From Congzhengia sp045635085 (lineage in GTDB: Bacteria; Bacillota; Clostridia; UBA1381; UBA9506): a stretch of 64,000 nucleotides of DNA. The notes beneath the pieces were generated by a model. That model made no database searches and was not told the DNA's origin. It worked only from the letters and a program-made list of their open reading frames with translations. A program made the translations under genes and the position numbers. The stretch covers positions 62,001 to 126,000 of the forward strand of contig JAZRBM010000020.1 in assembly GCA_045635085.1 (NCBI GenBank), in the 5' to 3' direction. Below are positions 27,536-35,055 of this stretch, in pieces; the stretch's first letter is position 1; every line of letters starts with the position of its first letter.

Positions 27536-28017
27536 TGAAGAGTAGGGGAAAGGTATTTAAATTTTTAGACAATGTTAATACAGACGTAATTATCCCCGCA
27601 AGATATCTTAATACGTCTTGTGCAAAAGAACTTGCAAGGCACTGTATGGAGGATATTGACAAAACATTTGTAGATAAAGTATCTTCAGGTGATATTATAG
27701 TTGCAGGGTCTAATTTTGGCTGTGGTTCGTCGAGAGAACACGCGCCCTTAGTCATAAAAGAGTGTGGTGTTTCCTGCGTAATCGCAAAGAGCTTTGCAAG
27801 GATTTTCTACAGAAATGCAATCAACATAGGTCTTCCTATTTTAGAATGCCAGGCCGCAGCAGAAGAAATAGACGAAAATGATGAAGTTGAGGTTTGCTTT
27901 GACACGGGTGTTATTTTAAATAAAACAAAGAATAAAACGTATCATGCACAACCGTTTCCTGATTTTATACAAAACATAATAAAATCGGGTAGTTTATTAA
28001 ACTCGCTAAAAGATTGA
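27535..28017 (+). CDS. leuD: 3-Isopropylmalate dehydratase small subunit
   Basis: Swivelling-domain subunit that completes the LeuCD active site. 160 residues, the short archaeal/Clostridial form. The family motif is AGSNFGCGSSREHAPLVIK near residues 60-78. Its TAATG junction with leuC points to translational coupling and a 1:1 ratio. Confidence 0.95.
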   Translation: MKSRGKVFKFLDNVNTDVIIPARYLNTSCAKELARHCMEDIDKTFVDKVSSGDIIVAGSNFGCGSSREHAPLVIKECGVSCVIAKSFARIFYRNAINIGLPILECQAAAEEIDENDEVEVCFDTGVILNKTKNKTYHAQPFPDFIQNIIKSGSLLNSLKD

Positions 28018-28027
28018 GGTGAGCGAT

Positions 28028-29107
28028 TTGCTAAAAAACATAGCTGTAATACGTGGTGATGGAATCGGACCAGAGATTGTTGCTCAGGCACTTTTAGTTT
28101 TAGAAAAAATTGCTGATCTTTACGGACACCAGTTCATTTATAAAGATGTAGATATGGGAGGGTGTGCCATTGATAAATATGGAGAGCCTTTGCCAGATTG
28201 TGAACTTGATAAGTGCAAAAACTCTGACAGTGTGCTCCTAGGTGCTGTGGGCGGAGAAAAATGGGATGCTCTGCCAGGTGAGTTGCGCCCTGAAAAAGGC
28301 TTATTAAAGCTTAGAAAAGGTATGGGTGTATATTCTAACAACAGACCTGCTAAAATCTGGCCGCAGTTAGCATCTGCCTCGCCGCTTAAAGAATCGATAG
28401 TAGATAAAGGAATTGATTTTATTATAGTTCGTGAACTCATAGGCGGAATTTACTTTGGAAAGCACCAGTCAGGTGAAGATGACGGAGAAAAGTATGCAAT
28501 AGATGAACTTATATATACAGAAAAAGAAATTGAACGTATAGCCAGAATTGGTTTTGAGACAGCAAGAAAGAGAAATAAAAAGCTATGCTCTGTTGAAAAG
28601 AGCAATGTATTAGAGTCAAGCAGACTGTGGAAAAGTGTGATGATGAGAGTAAGCGATGAATATCCTGATGTTTTAATTTCTCATATGCTTGTCGATAACT
28701 GCGCAATGCAGATAGTGAAAGATCCGTCACAATTTGACGTCATAGTTACTGAAAATATGTTTGGCGACATATTATCTGACGAAGCATCGCAGATAACAGG
28801 CTCCATCGGTATGATTCCGTCGTCTAGTCTTGGCAGTACGTCGTGCGGTATATATGAGCCAATTCATGGTTCTGCACCTGATATCGCAGGAAAAGACATA
28901 GCAAATCCGATAGGTATGATACTGTCTGCCTCTATGATGCTAAAATACAGCTTTGATATGAAAGACGAAGCAGAGGCGATTGAAAAGGCAGTAAGCGATG
29001 TTTTAGACAAAGGATACAGAACATCAGATATTATGTCAGATGGATGCACAAAAGTAACCTGCAGCAAAATGGGAAAATTAATTATAGATAATATAAAGAG
29101 GTTGTAG
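28028..29107 (+). CDS. leuB: 3-Isopropylmalate dehydrogenase
   Basis: NAD-dependent oxidative decarboxylation to 2-oxoisocaproate. About 359 residues with RGDGIGPEI at the N-terminus, the substrate loop LLKLRKGMGVYSNNRPAK and the Mg/substrate motif TENMFGDILSDEAS. I prefer the TTG at 28028 because GAGGTGAG lies just upstream; a GTG at 28019 in the same frame would overlap that site. The stop codon lies within the stem of the following terminator. Confidence 0.95.
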   Translation: MLKNIAVIRGDGIGPEIVAQALLVLEKIADLYGHQFIYKDVDMGGCAIDKYGEPLPDCELDKCKNSDSVLLGAVGGEKWDALPGELRPEKGLLKLRKGMGVYSNNRPAKIWPQLASASPLKESIVDKGIDFIIVRELIGGIYFGKHQSGEDDGEKYAIDELIYTEKEIERIARIGFETARKRNKKLCSVEKSNVLESSRLWKSVMMRVSDEYPDVLISHMLVDNCAMQIVKDPSQFDVIVTENMFGDILSDEASQITGSIGMIPSSSLGSTSCGIYEPIHGSAPDIAGKDIANPIGMILSASMMLKYSFDMKDEAEAIEKAVSDVLDKGYRTSDIMSDGCTKVTCSKMGKLIIDNIKRL

Positions 29108-29128
29108 CCAAAGGCTACAACCTCTTTA
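29095..29128. terminator. Bidirectional terminator over convergent stop codons
   Basis: AAAGAGGTTGTAGCC (29095-29109) and GGCTACAACCTCTTT (29113-29127). The leuB stop (29105-29107) is inside the left arm, and the SDR stop codon overlaps the right arm. Confidence 0.9.
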
Positions 29129-29863
29129 TATTACCATGCCACCGTTAACGCCAAGTACCGCGCCTGTTATAAAGGGTGACAGATTATCATCTGCTAAGAA
29201 ATAAATCGCTTTTGCTACGTCTTCTGCTTTGCCAATTTTACCCAGAGGTATTTCATCGATGACTGCGCTTAACTCTTCCTTTGACAGATTTTTATTCATA
29301 TCAGTATCGATAAGTCCGGGGGCAACGCAGTTAACACGGATGTTTGATGGTGCAAGCTCTTTTGCGAGCGCTTTGGTAAGACCGATAACTGCTGATTTTG
29401 AGGCGGAGTAGTGAACCTCGCAGGATGCACCGGTAACGCCCCACATAGATGATACATTAACAATAGAACCGTGCTTTTCACAGAGCATCTGAGGCAACAC
29501 TTCGTGGATTGTGTTATACACTCCGTCAACATTTACTGAAAACATTTTTCTAAAGTCATTTTCGCTGATATCGCCAAACACCTTTTGTTCTGCAATTCCT
29601 GCATTGTTAACCAGTACGGATATAGTACCCAGATGCTTGTTGCACTCTTTTATCATTGAATAAACCTGATTTTTATCAGAAATATCTCCTTTAAGCAAGA
29701 TGGCATTTTGACCTAAAGATTTTATCTTTGATGCAATATTTTCAGCATATTCATCACTATTTAGATAATTTATCGCAACATCATAGCCGTGCTCGGCAAA
29801 ATAAATAGCACACGCAGCTCCTATTCCGCGTGATGCGCCCGTTATAAAAGCTATCTTTTTCAT
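29126..29863 (-). CDS. SDR-family oxidoreductase, FabG-like
   Basis: A 245-residue NAD(P)-dependent short-chain dehydrogenase. It has the nucleotide motif TGASRGIG at residues 8-15, NNAG near 85, the catalytic Ser and Tyr-x3-Lys in NVSSMWG and VHYSASKSAV, and NCVAPGLIDTDM. Close to 3-oxoacyl-ACP reductase, but it is a single gene outside a fab cluster, so the substrate is uncertain. The ATG at 29863 is better spaced from GGAG than the one at 29869. Confidence 0.88.
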   Translation of the reverse strand: MKKIAFITGASRGIGAACAIYFAEHGYDVAINYLNSDEYAENIASKIKSLGQNAILLKGDISDKNQVYSMIKECNKHLGTISVLVNNAGIAEQKVFGDISENDFRKMFSVNVDGVYNTIHEVLPQMLCEKHGSIVNVSSMWGVTGASCEVHYSASKSAVIGLTKALAKELAPSNIRVNCVAPGLIDTDMNKNLSKEELSAVIDEIPLGKIGKAEDVAKAIYFLADDNLSPFITGAVLGVNGGMVI

Positions 29864-29955
29864 AGGCATTTCTCCAAAAATATTTTCTTTATCTTATCAT
29901 AAAACAGAATTTAATTCAAGTCTTGATTTTTGTCATTTTGACTTTATATGTTTAT

Positions 29956-31137
29956 CTATATCATATCGTTGCAAACCTTTATAATTTTGTCTGCAGCTCC
30001 TTTTGCACCTGAACAGCTCTTAAAACCTTTTGAAATATTCTCCGCATTCTGCTTATATGTTCTATTATTAAATATTTCATTTACAGCACGAAGAACAGAA
30101 AATGCATCCGCTTTATAAAGTTTTATTCCTGCGCCAAGCTCTAAGACACGCCCGGCAACACCTTTTTGTTCTGTTGTTTGTGGCAACATAACAAGAGGAA
30201 CTTCAAAATACAAACTTTCACTGACGCTGTTCATTCCTGAGTGAGATATAAAAACATCCGCCTGTTTGAGCACTGCAATTTGGTCGACGTGTGAAAAAAC
30301 TGATATATTTTCAGGGAGTTTTCCAAAATCATCTAAAGACACCAGATTGCCAACAGACATAATCACCTGATAGTCTGTATTTTTAAAAGCAGATATGCAA
30401 GTTTTGTAAAAAGGCATCATATCATTATTGACAGTCCCCATTGATATATAAATCAGTTTATCTTTCTTTTTTTCTATTTTCTCATCAGAATTTCGAATTG
30501 AAGGACCGACAAATGCATACTTTTCTGAAAAAGTCTCAGAATAAGGCTGAAAATCAGGAGAGGTATACACGATAGTATGGGTGTTATCATCACTGCCGAT
30601 AATATCAAGAATGCTTTTGACAGGATATCCCTTATCTTTTAGTCGTTTGACCTGATGTGCGGTTTTTGGCATTGAGAAAAGCATCTTAAATAAATCTTTA
30701 AAACCCTGTTTCATAATTTTTGCTGAATGTTGATTAAAAGCAAATGTTGTTGTTGAAGAAACGAAAGGAATATTAAGCTTTAGTGCAATAGCTTTGCCCC
30801 ATATAGCCATGGAATCTGCTACTATACAATCAGGGTTTAATTTTTCTATTTCTTTGCAAACCTTTTCATCAAGCGCCAATGTTGTATCTACCAATATCTT
30901 TGTAGAAAAGGCTAAATCTTTTCCTACACGGGCAGAATCTTTTGCATTTAGTTTTTGCTCTGTATCATAATCGTCGCAGGATATAAATGTTGCACCTGTT
31001 GACTCGATTTTTTCGCGCATAATATCATATGAATAATACCAAACCTCGTGTCCGCGAGAAACTAATTCCCTGACAACTCCTAAGGTGGGGTTAGTGTGTC
31101 CGTGTGCCGGAATACAAAAGAAAACTATTTTGCTCAT
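29956..31137 (-). CDS. MGT-type glycosyltransferase (GT1, macrolide glycosyltransferase-like)
   Basis: About 393 residues, GT-B fold. The N-terminus is KIVFFCIPAHGHTNPTLGVVRELVSRGHEV and the C-terminal donor-binding half has FISHSGMNSVSESLYFEVPLVMLPQ, the bacterial form of the UGT signature. Such enzymes move sugars from UDP-sugars to lipids, macrolides or flavonoids; the acceptor is unknown. The start at 31137 follows AGGTGAG. It is directly downstream of a small AbrB-type gene, the two being 14 bases apart. Confidence 0.85.
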   Translation of the reverse strand: MSKIVFFCIPAHGHTNPTLGVVRELVSRGHEVWYYSYDIMREKIESTGATFISCDDYDTEQKLNAKDSARVGKDLAFSTKILVDTTLALDEKVCKEIEKLNPDCIVADSMAIWGKAIALKLNIPFVSSTTTFAFNQHSAKIMKQGFKDLFKMLFSMPKTAHQVKRLKDKGYPVKSILDIIGSDDNTHTIVYTSPDFQPYSETFSEKYAFVGPSIRNSDEKIEKKKDKLIYISMGTVNNDMMPFYKTCISAFKNTDYQVIMSVGNLVSLDDFGKLPENISVFSHVDQIAVLKQADVFISHSGMNSVSESLYFEVPLVMLPQTTEQKGVAGRVLELGAGIKLYKADAFSVLRAVNEIFNNRTYKQNAENISKGFKSCSGAKGAADKIIKVCNDMI

Positions 31138-31151
31138 ATTACTCACCTGTT

Positions 31152-31361
31152 TCATTCGTCTATATTGCTGAAAATTTGTTTAACAAAATCTTGTTGCTTT
31201 GCTTTAGGAAGAATAGCTATCCCTTTTTCTTTATCACCGAGAACTAAAATCTCATCACCGGGCTTTAAGTCAAACAGTTCCCTTGCTTCTTTAGGAATAA
31301 CAAACTGTCCCTTTTCGCCGATTTTGACCATCCAAGCATATTTTCCTTCGTTTATATTCAT
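31152..31361 (-). CDS. AbrB/SpoVT-type DNA-binding protein
   Basis: A 69-residue swapped-hairpin protein. Residues 10-50 match the AbrB/MazE pattern: KIGEKGQFVIPKEARELFDLKPGDEILVLGD. It probably acts as a dimeric regulator of the operon with the glycosyltransferase. No MazF-like partner is present, so an antitoxin role is unlikely. AGGAGC precedes the ATG. Confidence 0.88.
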   Translation of the reverse strand: MNINEGKYAWMVKIGEKGQFVIPKEARELFDLKPGDEILVLGDKEKGIAILPKAKQQDFVKQIFSNIDE

Positions 31362-31450
31362 ATCTGATGCTCCTTTATATGATTTGTATGAATAATCATA
31401 CCACTCTTTTGCATAAATGTCAACTGGAAAAAGTTAGTTTTAAAAAACAG

Positions 31451-32644
31451 TTACAGGTTTTCATCACTTTCTTCAATAGAGCCTTTTACAGATTGGGCAA
31501 TGTTTTCTAAATACTCTGCGCGTACGCAAACTTCTATTGTGGTGTCGTTAATTACGTTATGTGTTACCTCACAGCTTATCTGGTGTGAGTCGGGGGCGAC
31601 GCTTTCTTCAATTTTTTTGATTATCTCTTTAGTGCCGAAGTTTTTAACGCTCTCTGGAGTTAAAATTTCTTTTTTCAGTTCTATTTCTTTATAGAATTTT
31701 TTATTTATACCAAATCCTGATAGTCCATAGTTTTTTTCCTCTAAGTCATATTCTTTAAATGGAATGTTATCTTTATGAAACAGTCTTAACTTTTTGCCAA
31801 AGAAGTTTATTGTGTATTGGTTTTTTGTGTTTTTTGTTTCGTGACGAGTGGTAGAAATTGTTGAAAAAAGTTCTTTTTCTTCGTACCAGACACGGGCATT
31901 TACAGTTGCAACTGCTTTTACGTAACGCGTTAATTGTTTTACAGGTACAGGAATTTTTCCTGTCACAAGCGTGGTACCGGCAAGAACAGTTTCTCCCGGC
32001 TCGACTACCGGTACACCTTCTTTTACCGTCATTTCAGATACTATAGCATCTTTTGATGCAACAATGTTATAGTAATCATCAGAAGACGGAATTGGGGGCG
32101 TTTCTATCTTTTCGCGCACGTCGACAACTATCATAGAACCTTTTTTATCGACCCATAACCAGGCAAGTTCGGGGATTTTAAGCAGAGAATCTTTTTTTAA
32201 CTGTTGTTGGTTAATTTTAGATTTTAATGTGCCTATTTTAAGTCCTGACTCGTTTAGGACTGAAATGATTTTTTCTTTTGGAATTTTGTGATTTCCGCGG
32301 ACTTTAATTCCCCATACAAATTGATTTAAGATAACAACAGTTAAAACAAATATTATAGCGCTGAGGAGTGCTATCTTTCGGTTTTTGTATTTTTTTAGAA
32401 AAAACGGAAATCCGTGACGCACATTTATATGGACCAAAACACCGGTATTATATGAAATTTGCGGTAAGCGAAAAAAGGATTTAACCGAAATTTTGCAACG
32501 AATTGATTTTTTTGAGATTCTTATAATATCCCACAAAAAAATGTTGTTTAAAGCGCAAACCTGAATAAAGCGTTCACAAAAATTTCCTGTTACCGTTATG
32601 GTTAAGTACCCTCTTAAATATAAAAATATTGACGGGACAAACAA
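31451..32644 (-). CDS. yqfD: Sporulation protein YqfD
   Basis: A 397-residue membrane-associated sporulation protein, transcribed with yqfC in spore formers. One strong TM segment lies at about residues 92-110 (IALLSAIIFVLTVVILNQFVW), followed by a POTRA-like part (IKVRGNHKIPKEKIISVLNESGLKIGTLK in parts) and a C-terminal extracytoplasmic domain. The start is TTG at 32644, behind GGAG in the end of yqfC; the genes are six bases apart. Its role in engulfment or cortex formation is known only genetically. Confidence 0.9.
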   Translation of the reverse strand: MFVPSIFLYLRGYLTITVTGNFCERFIQVCALNNIFLWDIIRISKKSIRCKISVKSFFRLPQISYNTGVLVHINVRHGFPFFLKKYKNRKIALLSAIIFVLTVVILNQFVWGIKVRGNHKIPKEKIISVLNESGLKIGTLKSKINQQQLKKDSLLKIPELAWLWVDKKGSMIVVDVREKIETPPIPSSDDYYNIVASKDAIVSEMTVKEGVPVVEPGETVLAGTTLVTGKIPVPVKQLTRYVKAVATVNARVWYEEKELFSTISTTRHETKNTKNQYTINFFGKKLRLFHKDNIPFKEYDLEEKNYGLSGFGINKKFYKEIELKKEILTPESVKNFGTKEIIKKIEESVAPDSHQISCEVTHNVINDTTIEVCVRAEYLENIAQSVKGSIEESDENL

Positions 32645-32650
32645 TTTGTA

Positions 32651-32947
32651 TCAACTCCGTAAATCAGAAAAATTAATTGATAAAACAGTACCACAAATAC
32701 TTATTTCATCATCTGTGATTATTGTAATGTTTAGATTTTTGCCGTGTAGTTCTATAATAAACTCTTTTGCCATCAATGTTATTTTTTCGTTTTCGTATTC
32801 TAGGATTGATTTATAGTTTTCAATTCTTACATCTTCGTTTGAGGTCATTAATATCCTTGGTACATCGAATAAAATATCTTCGGGAATATCAAGTGTTTTA
32901 GCTATTTTTTTAGGGACGCTCCGCCTTTTTGTTTTACGCCTTGCCAT
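32651..32947 (-). CDS. yqfC: Sporulation protein YqfC
   Basis: A 98-residue member of the YabP/YqfC family. It has a basic N-terminus (MARRKTKRRSVPKKIAKTL), DIPEDILFDVPRI and a closing ITDDEISICGTVLSINF, all typical. AGAGGTGA precedes the ATG. In Bacillus the gene belongs to the sigma-E regulon; I cannot identify a sigma-E promoter with confidence here. Confidence 0.9.
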   Translation of the reverse strand: MARRKTKRRSVPKKIAKTLDIPEDILFDVPRILMTSNEDVRIENYKSILEYENEKITLMAKEFIIELHGKNLNITIITDDEISICGTVLSINFSDLRS

Positions 32948-33007
32948 ACATTCACCTCTGTAATACTTATGCTAAAAAAATCATAATAATTACTTGAGGT
33001 GATACTG

Positions 33008-34018
33008 GTGAAAATGAAGAAAACAGCAAGTTTTTTAATGTTATGCCTACTACTTGGTTTTTTGATTTTTAAAACCGAGCAGGTGCGCTGTTCTGTTATA
33101 GAAAGCTTAAAACTTTGCGGTGCGGTTGTAATTCCCACACTGTTTCCTTTTTTTGTGATATCAGGGGTTTTGGTAAACCTCGGTTTTGTGACGGTTTTAG
33201 GAAAGTTTTTTTCGCCGATTGCACATCTGCTTTTTAAAGTGTCAGGCAAGGGTGCGGTGGTTTTTATAATTGGTATAATTTGCGGATATCCGACTGGTGC
33301 TAAGGTGATAGCAAATATGGTAGAAGAAAAAAGCCTTGACAAATGCGAGGCAGAACGCCTTTTGGCTTTTTGTAACAACTCAGGACCGCTGTTTGTAATA
33401 GGCGCTGTAGGAACTGCAATGCTTAGAAATCATAATCTTGGCGTGATTCTTTATATAATTCATCTTTTATCAAGTATTATTACGGGTGTCATATTAAGAA
33501 ACTTTGCAACAGATGAAAAGTTATATAAAAATAATGAAATTGAAGCAAATAACGTGGCAGAGGCAATATCTAAAGCTATAGAAAGTGCGGTCAGGTCAGT
33601 TTTAAATGTATGCGGGTACGTTGTGTTTTTTGCCATTTTATGCGATATGGCAAAAAGCGTGTTTTTAATCTCGCTCCTTGAGGTAACAATTGGTGCAAAA
33701 AACTTGATTTTGCAAGGCCTGAAAGAAGATATTACATTGGTTTTGCTCTCAGGAATTATCGGCTTTGGGGGAATCTGTGTCTTGATGCAGGTTCAAAGTG
33801 CGGTAGCAAAAGTGGGGCTTTCGCTAAAGTTTTATGTTTTAGGAAAAATAGTCCAGTCTGTAATTTCTATGCTTTTGACTTTTTTTTACGTTAGCATATT
33901 TGAAGTAAGAGCTGTATTTTCGCCTGTGCCTTTAGAAAAAAGTATTTCCCTGATTCCTTTGTTTTTGTTTTTAGTAAGTGGGATGTTGTGTATCTTTCGT
34001 TTGACAAAGAGGGGCTAG
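33008..34018 (+). CDS. ylbJ: Sporulation integral membrane protein YlbJ
   Basis: About 336 residues with roughly eight hydrophobic segments and the nucleoside-recognition (gate) domain motif VIIGIICGYPTGAKV-like sequence (FIIGIICGYPTGAKVIANM). YlbJ is needed for spore cortex formation in Bacillus. The GTG at 33008 follows GAGGTGAT; an upstream GTG at 32999 overlaps that site. It is divergent from yqfC with 60 bases between them, so three sporulation genes share this control region. Confidence 0.88.
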   Translation: MKMKKTASFLMLCLLLGFLIFKTEQVRCSVIESLKLCGAVVIPTLFPFFVISGVLVNLGFVTVLGKFFSPIAHLLFKVSGKGAVVFIIGIICGYPTGAKVIANMVEEKSLDKCEAERLLAFCNNSGPLFVIGAVGTAMLRNHNLGVILYIIHLLSSIITGVILRNFATDEKLYKNNEIEANNVAEAISKAIESAVRSVLNVCGYVVFFAILCDMAKSVFLISLLEVTIGAKNLILQGLKEDITLVLLSGIIGFGGICVLMQVQSAVAKVGLSLKFYVLGKIVQSVISMLLTFFYVSIFEVRAVFSPVPLEKSISLIPLFLFLVSGMLCIFRLTKRG

Positions 34019-34055
34019 TGTGGTATATTTTTTTTAAACAAAATGGGAGGGAAAT

Positions 34056-34985
34056 ATGTTTAGATATACTGAAGATAACAAAAGGTATCATACCTTAAAC
34101 TACCACCTGAAAAAGACTTTTGGCAAAAAAGTTTATAAAGCTGTTATTGACGCAGGGTTTAGCTGTCCTAACATTGACGGTACTGTAGGTTTTGGCGGTT
34201 GTGCGTATTGTCTTTCGGGAGCTGGTGAGTTTACCTGTGAATCTTCTCTTTCTGTATCCGAACAGCTCCATAAAGAATACGAAAGAATTTCCAAAAAACA
34301 GCAAAATCCCAAGTTAATTGCATATTTTCAGGCACATACAAATACCTATGCCCCCATTGATGTTTTGAGGCAAAAGTATGAAGAGGCACTAAGCTTTTCT
34401 CATGTTTTAGGACTTTCGATTGCGACGCGACCTGATTGTATAGATGAACATATTGCAGATTTGTTGGAGGAGTTTTCAAAAAAGACTTACCTTACAGTAG
34501 AGCTGGGCTTGCAGACTGCTTGCGATAAAACTGCAAAAGAATTTAACAGGGGATATGACTATGACATTTTTTTAAAGGCGTACAAGCTTTTAAAGGATAG
34601 AGGTATTCGTGTTTGCATACATATTATAAATGGCCTTAAAGGGGAAACGAAGGAGGACATGCTTGCTACTGCAAGGAAAGTAGGAAAGCTTTTTCCAGAT
34701 GCTGTGAAAATCCATCTTTTGCACGTTTTAAAGGGTACACTGTATGAAGATGAATACAAAAAAGGAACACTGATTCCTATGACTAAAGATGCATATATTG
34801 ACGTCGTGGTAAGACAACTTGAATTGTTACCGCAAACAACAGTAATTGAGCGAATTACAGGAGACGGAAAAAAAGAAAATCTCATATCGCCCCTATGGAG
34901 CATGGATAAAATTTCTGTCCTCGGCGGAATAGACAAAGAGATGGCAATGCGAAATACGTATCAAGGGGCATTTTTACTTGACTAA
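34056..34985 (+). CDS. Radical SAM protein, YhcC family
   Basis: A 309-residue member of the TIGR01212/YhcC family. Cluster Cys are C37, C49 and C52 in the pattern GFSCPNIDGTVGFGGCAYC, followed by YFQAHTNTYAP and LSIATRPDC. Substrate not established. GGGAGG precedes the ATG. It is the second radical SAM gene of unassigned substrate in this window (the other is at 1.1 kb). Confidence 0.88.
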   Translation: MFRYTEDNKRYHTLNYHLKKTFGKKVYKAVIDAGFSCPNIDGTVGFGGCAYCLSGAGEFTCESSLSVSEQLHKEYERISKKQQNPKLIAYFQAHTNTYAPIDVLRQKYEEALSFSHVLGLSIATRPDCIDEHIADLLEEFSKKTYLTVELGLQTACDKTAKEFNRGYDYDIFLKAYKLLKDRGIRVCIHIINGLKGETKEDMLATARKVGKLFPDAVKIHLLHVLKGTLYEDEYKKGTLIPMTKDAYIDVVVRQLELLPQTTVIERITGDGKKENLISPLWSMDKISVLGGIDKEMAMRNTYQGAFLLD

Positions 34986-35006
34986 ATGTCAAATTTATAG
35001 TAAAAT
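34978..35006 (+). promoter_or_regulatory. Candidate promoter of alaS
   Basis: TTGACT (34978-34983, overlapping the upstream stop codon), 17 bases, TAAAAT (35001-35006), 50 bases before alaS. No T-box leader fits in this space. Confidence 0.55.
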
Positions 35007-35055
35007 AAATATATTGTGTAAACTTTAGTAATTTTGTCACGAAAGGTTGAGATAA

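Noticed and set aside
31152..31361. MazE-type antitoxin
   Set aside because: No MazF/PemK-like toxin is adjacent; the partner is a glycosyltransferase, so an AbrB-type regulator is the simpler reading.
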